Assembly: GCA_945607565.1 (NCBI GenBank)
Contig: CALYZD010000014.1
Location: 1 to 36,287 of the forward strand
Reading direction: 5' to 3'
DNA: 36,287 nt
Source: an uncultured Bacteroidales bacterium
GTDB taxonomy: Bacteria > Bacteroidota > Bacteroidia > Bacteroidales > Marinilabiliaceae
Positions 24,303 through 31,760 of this stretch are shown piece by piece. The translations under genes were made by a program, and so were the position numbers. Numbering within the stretch: the stretch's first letter is position 1; each line of letters starts with the position of its first letter. A model generated the notes under the pieces. The model saw only the letters and a list, made by a program, of their open reading frames with translations. It made no database searches and was not told where the DNA came from.

Positions 24303-24326
24303 GCCGCCGTGCGTGCGCGTGGCGGC
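24303..24326 (+). terminator. Hairpin in the leader of the POT transporter gene
   Basis: GCCGCC (24303-24308) pairs with GGCGGC (24321-24326), followed by ATTTCGTT. It may be a weak terminator of the receptor gene; because it lies after the -7 box at 24284 it would also be in the leader of the next gene, where it could attenuate expression. Confidence 0.3.
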
Positions 24327-24364
24327 ATTTCGTTCACAAAATCATACAAAAACAAACTGAAATC

Positions 24365-25798
24365 ATGTCTGTATTCAAGAAATTCTCGCTGTCGTTCTGG
24401 ATAGCCAATGTGGCCGAGCTCTTCGAGCGCTGGGCCTGGTACGGGTTCTACATGGCCTTTGCGCTCTATCTGGTCGGCAGCAAAGACACCGGCGCGCTCG
24501 GCTTTTCGAGTGCCGAGAAGGGCCTGATAATGGGCACGGGCTCCATGATGCTCTATCTGCTTCCCATCATCACCGGCGCCATCTCCGACCGCATCGGCTA
24601 CAAGCTGACCATGCTGGTGTCGTTCGTGATGTATCTGGCCGGATACTTCATGGTGGGCACGTTCACGTCGTTCTGGGGCGTCTATCTGTCGTTCATCTTC
24701 CTGGCTGCGGCGGGAGCCACGTTCAAGCCCATCGTGTCGGCGGTGGTCTCGCGCAGCACCACGGCCCAGACGTCGTCAATTGGCTTCGGCATCTTCTACA
24801 TGATGGTCAACATCGGCGGATTCATCGGGCCGTTCATAGTGGGCGCCATCTATCAGGCCGGCTGGAGCTACGTGTTCTATCTGTCGATGGCCACCATTGC
24901 GGTCAACTTCCTGTTCGTCCTCTTCTTCTTCCGCGACGAGCACAGGCCGCAGGGCCACATGAGCATCGGCAGCGTGCTGGCCACTTCGTTCGCCAACATC
25001 GGCCGGACGCTGGTCAACTGGCGCTACGTGCTTTTCCTGCTCATCATGGTCATCTTCTGGAGCTCGTTCAACATGCTCTACTATTCGTTCCCCGTCTTTG
25101 CCGACGAATGGATCGACACCTCGTCGCTCTATGCCGCGCTGCACTCGGTGTGGCCGTGGCTGGCCGAGGCCATCGGGACGGCCGGCGGCACCATCTCGGC
25201 CGTCACCCTCACCAGTTTCGACTCGTTCTTCATCATCGTGTTCCAGATAGCCGTGTCGGGCGCGGTGATGAGGTTCAAGCCGCTGACGGCCATGATGATA
25301 GGCATCACCGTGCTGGCCGCCGGGCTCTACATGATGTTTGCCGGATGCAGCGGCTGGCTTGCCTTGGCCGGATTGCTGGTCTTCAGCCTGGGCGAGATGG
25401 CCAGCAGCCCCAAGTTCACCGAATATGTGGGCTCCATTGCTCCGGCCGACCAGAAGGCGCTCTACATGGGCACGTCGTTCCTGCCCATAGCCGTGTCGCA
25501 CAGCGTGGCCGGCGTGCTTTCGGGCGGCATCTACGACCGCATGGCCGGACGCCTCAGCCTCCTGCGCGACTATGCCGCACAGCACTCCATCGCCATCGAC
25601 CCGTCGGCTGCCGAGGCCGACATCTGGCAGACCGTCGAGGCTGCCACCGGCCAGTCGCACGCCCAGCTGACGCAGACACTCTGGGACGCCTACGACCCGG
25701 CCTCCATCGGCGCGGTCTATGCTGGCATAGCACTGCTCAGCGTCGTCCTGCTCCTAGTCTACGACCGCACCGTGCGCCCCGTGCAGCAGCCGCAGTAG
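24365..25798 (+). CDS. POT/PTR-family proton-coupled oligopeptide transporter
   Basis: The 477-residue major-facilitator protein has about twelve to fourteen membrane segments. The N-terminal AELFERWAWYGFYMAFALYL contains the ExxER proton-coupling motif of POT transporters (usually ELCERFSYYG). GAISDRIGYK is the MFS loop 2-3 motif, and GFGIFYMMVNIGGFIGPFI is the POT signature in the fifth helix. It imports di- and tripeptides with protons. The outer-membrane barrel gene lies 66 bases downstream without a promoter box, so co-transcription is possible. Confidence 0.93.
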   Translation: MSVFKKFSLSFWIANVAELFERWAWYGFYMAFALYLVGSKDTGALGFSSAEKGLIMGTGSMMLYLLPIITGAISDRIGYKLTMLVSFVMYLAGYFMVGTFTSFWGVYLSFIFLAAAGATFKPIVSAVVSRSTTAQTSSIGFGIFYMMVNIGGFIGPFIVGAIYQAGWSYVFYLSMATIAVNFLFVLFFFRDEHRPQGHMSIGSVLATSFANIGRTLVNWRYVLFLLIMVIFWSSFNMLYYSFPVFADEWIDTSSLYAALHSVWPWLAEAIGTAGGTISAVTLTSFDSFFIIVFQIAVSGAVMRFKPLTAMMIGITVLAAGLYMMFAGCSGWLALAGLLVFSLGEMASSPKFTEYVGSIAPADQKALYMGTSFLPIAVSHSVAGVLSGGIYDRMAGRLSLLRDYAAQHSIAIDPSAAEADIWQTVEAATGQSHAQLTQTLWDAYDPASIGAVYAGIALLSVVLLLVYDRTVRPVQQPQ

Positions 25799-25864
25799 CC
25801 GTTTGCTTCGGAGTGCAATAAACCATAACTTAGCCGCCGCTAATCAATAAAAAAACACCAACCA

Positions 25865-26410
25865 ATGAAACGTATCTTATCACTCGCAGTGCTATTCTGC
25901 ATCTGCCTGTGCGCTTCGGCCGGCGACGTGCTGTCGCTTGGTGTCAAGGGCGGCGTCAACGTGTCGGGCCTCAGCAGGAGCGACTTCGACAACATCACCA
26001 CGGGCCACGGCGGCCTCTTCTTGCGCCTGCGCTTGGGTCCGGTGGCTCTGCAGCCCGAGGTGCTCTACTCGCGCCTTGGTGCCGATGCCGACATCTCGGT
26101 GACCAAAGACGACATCCGCTTCGACTACCTGCTGGTGCCCGTCATGCTCAAGGTCTATCCCATGCCGCTGCTTGGCTTCAACCTGCAAGCCGGGCCGCAG
26201 TTTGGCTACCTTGCCCACTCGTCGATGAGCAAGGACGATTTCGACATCAAAGACTCCGACCTCAGCATCAACCTTGGTGCAGGCTGGGACACGCGCCTCG
26301 GCCTCTGCTTCGACGCGCGCTACTGCATCGGCACCTCCAACGTGCTGTCCGGCGACAAGTTCGATGTCAAGAACCGATGTTTCATGTTCAGCGTCGGCTA
26401 CGCGTTCTGA
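25865..26410 (+). CDS. Small outer-membrane beta-barrel protein
   Basis: This 181-residue precursor has a signal peptide (MKRILSLAVLFCICLCASA, cleavage near residue 19) and then about eight alternating amphipathic strands, such as LGVKGGVNVSGL, GLFLRLRLGPVALQPEVLYS and LGFNLQAGPQFGYLA. It ends in aromatic Phe (SVGYAF), as barrel proteins assembled by BAM do. The pattern is that of the Bacteroidetes 'outer membrane beta-barrel' (OMP_b-brl_2) family. The function is unknown; it is unlikely to be a large porin. Confidence 0.88.
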   Translation: MKRILSLAVLFCICLCASAGDVLSLGVKGGVNVSGLSRSDFDNITTGHGGLFLRLRLGPVALQPEVLYSRLGADADISVTKDDIRFDYLLVPVMLKVYPMPLLGFNLQAGPQFGYLAHSSMSKDDFDIKDSDLSINLGAGWDTRLGLCFDARYCIGTSNVLSGDKFDVKNRCFMFSVGYAF

Positions 26411-26443
26411 GCCCTCGCCGCCGGGGCTGAGACGAAAAAAACG

Positions 26444-26492
26444 GGAGAGACTGCATCATCCGCCGGGTGGTGCAGTCTCTCCGTTTTTTTTT
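26444..26492 (+). terminator. Strong rho-independent terminator after the beta-barrel gene
   Basis: The 18-base arms (26444-26461 and 26465-26482) pair with a few G-U pairs around the loop GCC, then nine T. Confidence 0.9.
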
Positions 26493-26549
26493 GTGCCGAT
26501 GCTTTTGGCCGATGCCCGCATGGCATTCTCCGTCATCATTCTCTCCCCC

Positions 26550-26596
26550 AAAAAAAACAGCGAAGCCCGACGGATTGCTGCCAATCCGTCGGGCTT
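26550..26596 (-). terminator. Terminator of tRNA-Cys
   Basis: The perfect 15-bp arms 26563-26577 and 26582-26596 directly follow the tRNA 3' end on the minus strand, and a T run (complement of 26550-26557) closes it. Confidence 0.9.
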
Positions 26597-26597
26597 T

Positions 26598-26671
26598 TGG
26601 AGGTCAGTGGCGGAATCGAACCGCCGTGCACGGTTTTGCAGACCGTTGCCTAACCACTCGGCCAACCGACC
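26598..26671 (-). tRNA. tRNA-Cys (anticodon GCA)
   Basis: On the minus strand the 7-bp acceptor GGTCGGT pairs with ACTGACC, and U73 and an encoded CCA (26598-26600) follow. The anticodon loop CTGCAAA gives GCA (26637-26639). The T arm is GGCGGTTCGATTCCGCC. It has its own -7 box and terminator. Confidence 0.97.
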
Positions 26672-26675
26672 AAAT

Positions 26676-26695
26676 CGTAATCGTTTTCGATTACG
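26676..26695 (-). other. Perfect 8-bp hairpin in the pre-tRNA-Cys leader
   Basis: CGTAATCG (26676-26683), TTTT, CGATTACG (26688-26695) lies between the -7 box at 26701 and the tRNA 5' end. It would form in the 5' leader next to the RNase P cleavage site. Confidence 0.6.
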
Positions 26696-26700
26696 GTGTG

Positions 26701-26708
26701 CAAAGATA
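26701..26708 (-). promoter_or_regulatory. -7 box TATCTTTG of tRNA-Cys
   Basis: This is a perfect TAnnTTTG on the minus strand, continued as CAC, 29 bases before the tRNA. Confidence 0.65.
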
Positions 26709-26773
26709 TATCTTTTTTCGCTCCAAGCAACAGCTGCGGGCATTTTTTTTAGCCCCGATTGCCGTGCCCTGCG

Positions 26774-27874
26774 CTACACGTTGAAGCGGAAGTGCATGAT
26801 GTCGCCGTCCTCCACCACATAGTCTTTGCCCTCGATGCCAAGGCGTCCGGCCTCGCGGCAGGCCGTCTCGGAGCCCAGCCTGATGAAGTCGTCATATTTG
26901 ATGACCTCGGCGCGGATGAATCCACGCTCGAAGTCGCTGTGGATGACGCCGGCTGCCTGCGGGGCGGTGAATCCGGCATGGAACGTCCATGCGCGCACCT
27001 CTTTGGGTCCGACGGTGAAGAACGTCTTGAGGTTGAGCAGATTGTAGGCCGAGCGTATGAGCTTGACCACGCCCGACTCCTGCAGGCCGAGGTCGTTGAG
27101 GAACATCTGGCGCTCCTCGTAGGTCTCGAGCTCGGCAATCTCGGCTTCGGTCTGCGCCGCAATCACGAGTATCTCGGCGTTCTCGTCCCTGACGGCTTCG
27201 CGCACGGCGTCGACATAGGCATTGCCCCCGACCACCGACGCCTCGTCGACGTTGCAGACATACATGACCGGTTTGGAGGTGAGCAGGAACAGGTCGTGGG
27301 CCACCTTGGCTTCGGCCTCGGTCAGCTCCACGGTGCGCGCGCTGCGGCCGGCCTGGAGCGCCTCGCGGTAGCGCACCAGCACGTCGAGCAGTTTCTTGGC
27401 GTCGGCGTCGCGCCCGCTGATGGCCTGCTTCTCCACCTTGCTGATGCGCGTCTCGATGGTCTCAAGGTCCTTGATCTGCAGTTCGAGGTCGATTACCTCC
27501 TTGTCGCGCACGGGGTTGATGCTGCCGTCCACGTGCGTGATGTTGTCGTTGTCGAAGCAGCGCAGCACGTGGATGATGGCGTCGGTCTCGCGGATGTTGG
27601 CCAGGAACTTGTTGCCCAGGCCCTCGCCCTTGCTGGCGCCCTTCACCAGGCCGGCAATGTCCACTATCTCGACGGTGGTGGGCACCACCTGCTGCGGGTG
27701 CACTATGCTGTCGAGCTCTTCGAGGCGCTTGTCGGGCACGGTTATCACGCCGACGTTGGGTTCTATGGTGCAGAATGGGAAGTTGGCCGATTGTGCCTTG
27801 GCGTTCGACAGGCAGTTGAACAGTGTCGACTTGCCGACGTTGGGCAGTCCGACGATACCACATTGTAAACTCAT
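26774..27874 (-). CDS. ychF: Ribosome-associated GTPase/ATPase YchF (OLA1 family)
   Basis: The 366-residue Obg-superfamily NTPase has the usual length. G1 is GLPNVGKST (residues 9-17), G3 is DIAGLVKGA, and the G4 position is NVDE instead of NKxD, the known reason YchF prefers ATP over GTP. A coiled-coil insertion (about 130-200) and a C-terminal TGS domain (about 280-366, FFTVGPKEVRAWTF, AGVIHSDFERGFIRAEVIKY) follow. It binds the ribosome and affects stress and translation fidelity in the cytoplasm. It has its own -7 box. Confidence 0.97.
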   Translation of the reverse strand: MSLQCGIVGLPNVGKSTLFNCLSNAKAQSANFPFCTIEPNVGVITVPDKRLEELDSIVHPQQVVPTTVEIVDIAGLVKGASKGEGLGNKFLANIRETDAIIHVLRCFDNDNITHVDGSINPVRDKEVIDLELQIKDLETIETRISKVEKQAISGRDADAKKLLDVLVRYREALQAGRSARTVELTEAEAKVAHDLFLLTSKPVMYVCNVDEASVVGGNAYVDAVREAVRDENAEILVIAAQTEAEIAELETYEERQMFLNDLGLQESGVVKLIRSAYNLLNLKTFFTVGPKEVRAWTFHAGFTAPQAAGVIHSDFERGFIRAEVIKYDDFIRLGSETACREAGRLGIEGKDYVVEDGDIMHFRFNV

Positions 27875-27914
27875 CTATTTGGTCTTTTTAGCGTTTTCTT
27901 CGAAAAATCGGGTG

Positions 27915-27922
27915 CAAAGATA
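27915..27922 (-). promoter_or_regulatory. -7 box TATCTTTG of ychF
   Basis: This is a perfect TAnnTTTG on the minus strand continued as CACC, 40 bases before the ATG at 27874. Confidence 0.65.
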
Positions 27923-27936
27923 GTATTTCCGTACAC

Positions 27937-27970
27937 AAAAAATGCGCCTCAGAGTCCAGCTCTAAGGCGC
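27937..27970 (-). terminator. Terminator of tRNA-Arg
   Basis: The 11-base arms at 27944-27954 and 27960-27970 pair with one mismatch, and on the minus strand a T run (27937-27942) follows. It ends three bases from the encoded CCA of the tRNA. Confidence 0.8.
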
Positions 27971-27972
27971 CT

Positions 27973-28049
27973 TGGTGTGATCCCGGGGGGAATCGAACCC
28001 CCATCGACAGAACCGGAATCTGTAATTTTATCCATTAAACTACAGGACC
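27973..28049 (-). tRNA. tRNA-Arg (anticodon CCG)
   Basis: On the minus strand the acceptor GGTCCTG pairs with CGGGATC (two G-U), followed by A73 and an encoded CCA (27973-27975). The anticodon stem ACAGA/TCTGT encloses TTCCGGT, giving anticodon CCG, which reads CGG. The T arm is GGGGGTTCGATTCCCCC. Confidence 0.96.
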
Positions 28050-28061
28050 ATTTTCGAGGTG

Positions 28062-28069
28062 CAAAGATA
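28062..28069 (-). promoter_or_regulatory. -7 box TATCTTTG of tRNA-Arg
   Basis: This is a perfect TAnnTTTG on the minus strand continued as CACC, 12 bases before the tRNA 5' end, so the leader must be very short. Confidence 0.6.
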
Positions 28070-28159
28070 TTATTTTAACCAATAGTTCCTACACCGTGCG
28101 CGCACTTGGTGCAGCTTTTTTTTCGCTGCGCGGTCGTCGTTGCCTGTGGGCGGAACGAA

Positions 28160-28188
28160 AGAGCCCGGCGCTCTGTGCGTCGGGCTCT
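28160..28188 (-). terminator. Probable terminator of pgk
   Basis: AGAGCCCG (28160-28167) pairs with CGGGCTCT (28181-28188). On the minus strand TTTCGTT follows. It lies 38 bases beyond the pgk stop. Confidence 0.6.
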
Positions 28189-28226
28189 GTGGTTTGATGC
28201 GGTCAGGCCTGAGGCCTGTCGGGTCA

Positions 28227-29483
28227 TTAGTAGCCGCGGATGGCCTTGATGCCCGGCAGGACTTTGCCTTCCATGTATTCGAGCATTGCGCCGCCGCCGG
28301 TCGACACATACGAAACCTTGTCGGCCAGCTTGTTCTTGTTGATGGCAGCCACCGAGTCGCCGCCGCCGATGAGGGTGAAGGCGCCGTTGGCCGTGGCCTG
28401 TGCCACTGCGTGGGCTATTGCCGATGTGCCTTTGGCGAACTTGTCCATTTCGAACACGCCCATCGGGCCGTTCCAGAGCACGGTCTTCGAGTTGGCTATC
28501 ACTTCGCTGAAGGTCTTGATCGACTCATCGGCAATGTCGAGGCCCATCCAGCCGTCGGGCGTCTCGTTGGTCTTCGACACGCAGGTGTTGGCTTCGGCGT
28601 TGAAGTCGTCGGCGTTGACGGCGTCAACCGGCAGATAGACCTGCACGCCTTTGGCCTTGGCCTTGTCGAGCAGACCCTTGGCCAGTTCGAGCTTGTCGTC
28701 TTCGCAGAGCGACTTGCCTATCTTGCCGCCCAGGGCCTTGATGAACGTGTAGGTCATGCCGCCGCCGATTATCAGGTTCTGAACGCGGTCGAGCAGGTTC
28801 TCGATGATCATGATTTTGTCCGATACCTTGGCGCCGCCCATGATTGCGGTGAACGGTTTCTGAGCCTCGTTGAGCACTTTGTCCATGGCCTTGAGCTCGC
28901 TGTTGATCAGGAAGCCGAACATCTTGCTCGATTCGTCGAAGTAGTCGGCGATGACGGCGGTGGAGCCGTGCGCGCGGTGGGCCGTTCCGAACGCGTCGTT
29001 GACGTAGACGTCGGCATACGAAGCCAGTTTCTTGGCAAATTCCTTCTGCTTTTCCTTCAGTTCTTTCTTGGCTGCGGCCTTTTCCTCGTCGGTCGCGAAC
29101 TCGGCGCGGGGCTTGCCTTCTTCCTCTTCGTAGAAGCGGAGGTTCTCGAGCAGCAGCACTTCGCCCGGCTTCAGGGCTGCAACCTGTGCGTCAGCCTTCA
29201 TGCAGTCGTCGCAGAACTGGACTTTGGTGCCCAGATTGCTCTCGATGGCCGAGATGATCTGCTTGAGCGAGTACTTCGGGTCGGGGTTCTGTTTGGGTCG
29301 GCCCATGTGCGACATCAGGATGGCGCAGCCGCCGTCGGCCAGCACTTTCTTGATGGTGGGCAGGGCACCGCGGATGCGGGTGTCGTCGCTCACTGCGCCG
29401 GTCTCTTTGTTGAGGGGCACGTTGAAGTCAACTCGGATTATGGCTTTCTTGCCATTGAAATTGAAACTGTCTATTGCAGTCAT
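28227..29483 (-). CDS. pgk: Phosphoglycerate kinase
   Basis: The 418-residue glycolytic enzyme transfers phosphate between 1,3-bisphosphoglycerate and ADP. The N-terminal domain has RVDFNVPL, the SHMGRPK loop and [32 protein letters not shown] is the strongest family signature. The C-terminal nucleotide domain has [18 protein letters not shown] and IGGGDSVAA. An Ala/Lys/Glu-rich helical insert (about residues 128-150) is common in Bacteroidetes. It is monocistronic with a complete promoter. Confidence 0.98.
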   Translation of the reverse strand: MTAIDSFNFNGKKAIIRVDFNVPLNKETGAVSDDTRIRGALPTIKKVLADGGCAILMSHMGRPKQNPDPKYSLKQIISAIESNLGTKVQFCDDCMKADAQVAALKPGEVLLLENLRFYEEEEGKPRAEFATDEEKAAAKKELKEKQKEFAKKLASYADVYVNDAFGTAHRAHGSTAVIADYFDESSKMFGFLINSELKAMDKVLNEAQKPFTAIMGGAKVSDKIMIIENLLDRVQNLIIGGGMTYTFIKALGGKIGKSLCEDDKLELAKGLLDKAKAKGVQVYLPVDAVNADDFNAEANTCVSKTNETPDGWMGLDIADESIKTFSEVIANSKTVLWNGPMGVFEMDKFAKGTSAIAHAVAQATANGAFTLIGGGDSVAAINKNKLADKVSYVSTGGGAMLEYMEGKVLPGIKAIRGY

Positions 29484-29541
29484 GGTACTTAGTGTTTTAT
29501 GTTGTTTGAAATATAGTCTGCGCGTTTCTTTTTCCGAGCGC

Positions 29542-29573
29542 CAAAGTTAGCTTTCGCCCGACGATTTGCCAAA
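29542..29573 (-). promoter_or_regulatory. Promoter of pgk (-33 TTTG, -7 TAACTTTG)
   Basis: On the minus strand TTTG (29573-29570), a 20-base spacer and TAACTTTG (29549-29542) form a complete promoter about 60 bases before the ATG at 29483. Confidence 0.7.
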
Positions 29574-29609
29574 TATTTTTCGCCGATGCTCTTTGGGCTG
29601 CGGCGGGTG

Positions 29610-30476
29610 TCATTTCCCGGCCACGGTCTCCATTATGGCAAGTGCCATGCGCGCGTCCACGCCGGGGGCCACGGCAAGGAAGTCGGGGTTGCGGAGCACG
29701 GGGCGGTTGTAGCGCATGGGGCTGTTGGCCGGGAAGGCGTGGAGGCATCCGCCCACCTGCTCCAGTATGGCCTGTCCGGCGGCGGTGTCCCACTCCATGG
29801 TGGTGCCGAATCGCGGATAGAGCGCGGCGTTGCCCTCGGCCATGCGGCACATCTTGATGGCGCTGCCAAGGCGCACCAGCTCGGCCCGGATGCCGGCCTG
29901 GGCCAGCCGTGCCACAAAGGTGTCGGTCTGCGGCGTGGGGTGACTGACGCTGCCGTAGACCGTGAGCGGCTGCCGCACGCCGTGCAGGGGCAGGCTCTGG
30001 CGTGGCCGCGTCAGCACGCGCGCCGTGGTGTGCTGCTGCCACAGGCGGTCGGCCAGGCGCCAGGCGTGGCCGGAGGCGCCCCAGTAGAGCCGGCCTTCGC
30101 AGGGCACGAAGATGACGCCCAGCACGGCGCGCCCCTCTTCGGCCAGGGCTATGCAGACGGCAAACTGCCCGTTGCGCTTGATGAACTCTTTGGTTCCGTC
30201 GAGGGGGTCGACTATCCACAGGCGGCGGTGGTGCCGGCGCTGCTCGTAGTCTTCGTGTAGGCTCTCTTCGCTCAGCACGGGCAGTCCGGTGGCTCCGAGC
30301 ACCGACGCTATGGTCCGGTCCGAGGCTTTGTCGGCGCGGGTCACGGGGCTGTTGTCGGACTTGAGTTCCACGTCGAGGCGGTCGGAGCCGTAGACCTTCA
30401 TCAGCTCGCGAGCGCCTTCGATGGCGGCCTGCATGGCGACGGTCAGCATGCGGTCGGTGGGTGTGTCGGGGGTCAT
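29610..30476 (-). CDS. cysQ: 3'(2'),5'-bisphosphate nucleotidase, CysQ-type
   Basis: This 288-residue member of the inositol monophosphatase superfamily hydrolyses 3'-phosphoadenosine 5'-phosphate to AMP and phosphate, recycling the by-product of sulfate assimilation and sulfotransfer. Metal-binding motifs: LSEES with the first glutamate, WIVDPLDGTKEFI, and EWDTAAGQAILEQVGG near the C-terminus. The ATG at 30476 overlaps the TGA of the preceding gene as ATGA (30473-30476), which fixes the start. It is the last gene of the manC operon. A phosphatase with other nucleotide or inositol substrates cannot be ruled out. Confidence 0.92.
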   Translation of the reverse strand: MTPDTPTDRMLTVAMQAAIEGARELMKVYGSDRLDVELKSDNSPVTRADKASDRTIASVLGATGLPVLSEESLHEDYEQRRHHRRLWIVDPLDGTKEFIKRNGQFAVCIALAEEGRAVLGVIFVPCEGRLYWGASGHAWRLADRLWQQHTTARVLTRPRQSLPLHGVRQPLTVYGSVSHPTPQTDTFVARLAQAGIRAELVRLGSAIKMCRMAEGNAALYPRFGTTMEWDTAAGQAILEQVGGCLHAFPANSPMRYNRPVLRNPDFLAVAPGVDARMALAIMETVAGK

Positions 30477-30916
30477 GGCAGCAGTGGTTTGGCGGTGTAG
30501 CGGCATGGCGCAAAGGTGTTGAGGTCGATGCCCTGTAGCAGGACGAGCCCCGGCTGCGCTCCCGGCTCGATGGCGCCCAGCCTCGGGTAGGTGCCCGACA
30601 GGCGTGCGCGTCCGGCTGTCAGGCTGTGCATTGTGCGGCAGAAGCTGTCGCGGTCGGTCCATTGCGGCGCGGGGTTGCTGCCGGGCAGGTCGATGGCGTG
30701 CACGTAGCCCATGGCCTGCAGCGTGCGGTCGCACCGGCCCCAGGCTATCAGCCCGGGCACCATCACTCCGGCCGCAAAGCGTGTGGAGGGCAGCTCGGTG
30801 AGTGTCGGCTCACATTCGCACACCGATGTTATCGTGCCGTCGGGCGCAAGCTCCACTATCGGGAAGCGGCCCAGCGAGCCGTCATTTCGCAAGTACCAGT
30901 GGCAGGAGTATTTCAT
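30473..30916 (-). CDS. Uncharacterised 147-residue protein
   Basis: I do not recognise this protein with certainty. The start (RFPIVELAPDGTITSVCECEP) followed by RFAAGVMVPGLIAWGRCD recalls the beta-sandwich and V.PGLI segment at the N-terminus of amidohydrolases, but the metal-binding HxH expected after PGL is missing (AWGRCD) and the barrel is absent. The end GLVLLQGIDLNTFAP also resembles the final sandwich strands of that superfamily. It may be a degenerate or internally shortened amidohydrolase that kept only the sandwich. It overlaps the DUF4296 gene by 35 bases at its start and cysQ by four bases at its end, so it is tightly embedded in the operon and likely translated. Confidence 0.7.
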   Translation of the reverse strand: MKYSCHWYLRNDGSLGRFPIVELAPDGTITSVCECEPTLTELPSTRFAAGVMVPGLIAWGRCDRTLQAMGYVHAIDLPGSNPAPQWTDRDSFCRTMHSLTAGRARLSGTYPRLGAIEPGAQPGLVLLQGIDLNTFAPCRYTAKPLLP

Positions 30917-31760
30917 CGGGATTGATGCTGTCGGTTACGTCGAACGGCATGTAGCGCAGCGCTATTCCGGTGACCGAGCCGCCTATCCGGGTCTTGTCGT
31001 CGGTGTCGATGAGCGTTCCGCAGAGGCCGCTGACGGTGGTGTCGCGCAGGGCGAATGTGGTATCGATGCTGTGGGTGTGGTTGCGCCGGCGGGCGTTGAT
31101 GAGCATGGTCAGCGTGTCGGCGGTGGAGTCGGCATAGGCCACCACTATGCGCGAGGCGACGGTGTCGGGCGTGGCGTTGGTGTGGTGGAAGACGAAGCCG
31201 GCCTTGAACTTGAGCACTCCGCCTCTTGCGCTGTCGAAGCTGTGGCGGTAGGTCAGGTCGCGCGGAAAGGTGTCGGCTTTGGCCAGCGGCAGGCGCACCA
31301 CTCTGGCGTGGTGCCAGCAGTCTGTGGCTATCGAGTCTTCGATGCTCTTGTGCAGGGCGGTCAGCGAGTCTTTGCGCATCTGCAATCGCTTGAACGAGGC
31401 TTCGCGGCGGCTGAGTATGGCCACCACTTCGTCGTAGACCTCCGAGAGCAGTTCGGGGTCGGAGGCGTACCAGTTCATTATCGAGTCGAAGTCGGGCTTG
31501 GTCATGCCGTAGCGTTCGAGTATGGTGTGGTAGCAGGCTTCGGTCAGCACCGGCCGGCCGTCGACGTGGCGGGCGCGCGTCAGGCTCATGTCGGCCTGCA
31601 GCATGGCGTCCACGGTCAGCAGGTCGGCCATCAGTGTGGCAAACTCGTCGCGGTCGGGGAAGTCGCAACCTACCTTGGGGTGGGGGCGTCCGCAGGCTGC
31701 GAGTGCGAGCGCGGCCACCACTATTGCGGCCGCTGTCTGTCGTATGTGTCGTGTCATCAT
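30882..31760 (-). CDS. DUF4296 lipoprotein
   Basis: The 292-residue precursor has a lipoprotein signal (MMTRHIRQTAAAIVVAALAL, then AAC with Cys near residue 23). The DUF4296 domain follows (about 35-125): FATLMADLLTVDAMLQADM, YHTILERYGMTKPDFDSIM, NWYASDPELLSEVYDEVV. The rest is a beta-rich region of unknown role. It starts ATGATG at 31760, overlapping the stop of the sugar transferase gene. DUF4296 proteins are confined to Bacteroidetes as far as I know and have no assigned function; the location suggests an envelope role. Confidence 0.85.
   Translation of the reverse strand: MMTRHIRQTAAAIVVAALALAACGRPHPKVGCDFPDRDEFATLMADLLTVDAMLQADMSLTRARHVDGRPVLTEACYHTILERYGMTKPDFDSIMNWYASDPELLSEVYDEVVAILSRREASFKRLQMRKDSLTALHKSIEDSIATDCWHHARVVRLPLAKADTFPRDLTYRHSFDSARGGVLKFKAGFVFHHTNATPDTVASRIVVAYADSTADTLTMLINARRRNHTHSIDTTFALRDTTVSGLCGTLIDTDDKTRIGGSVTGIALRYMPFDVTDSINPDEILLPLVLAK

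Noticed and set aside
26456-26743. Minus-strand frame covering the tRNA-Cys region
   Set aside because: It overlaps a clear tRNA and its terminator, so it is not a protein gene.
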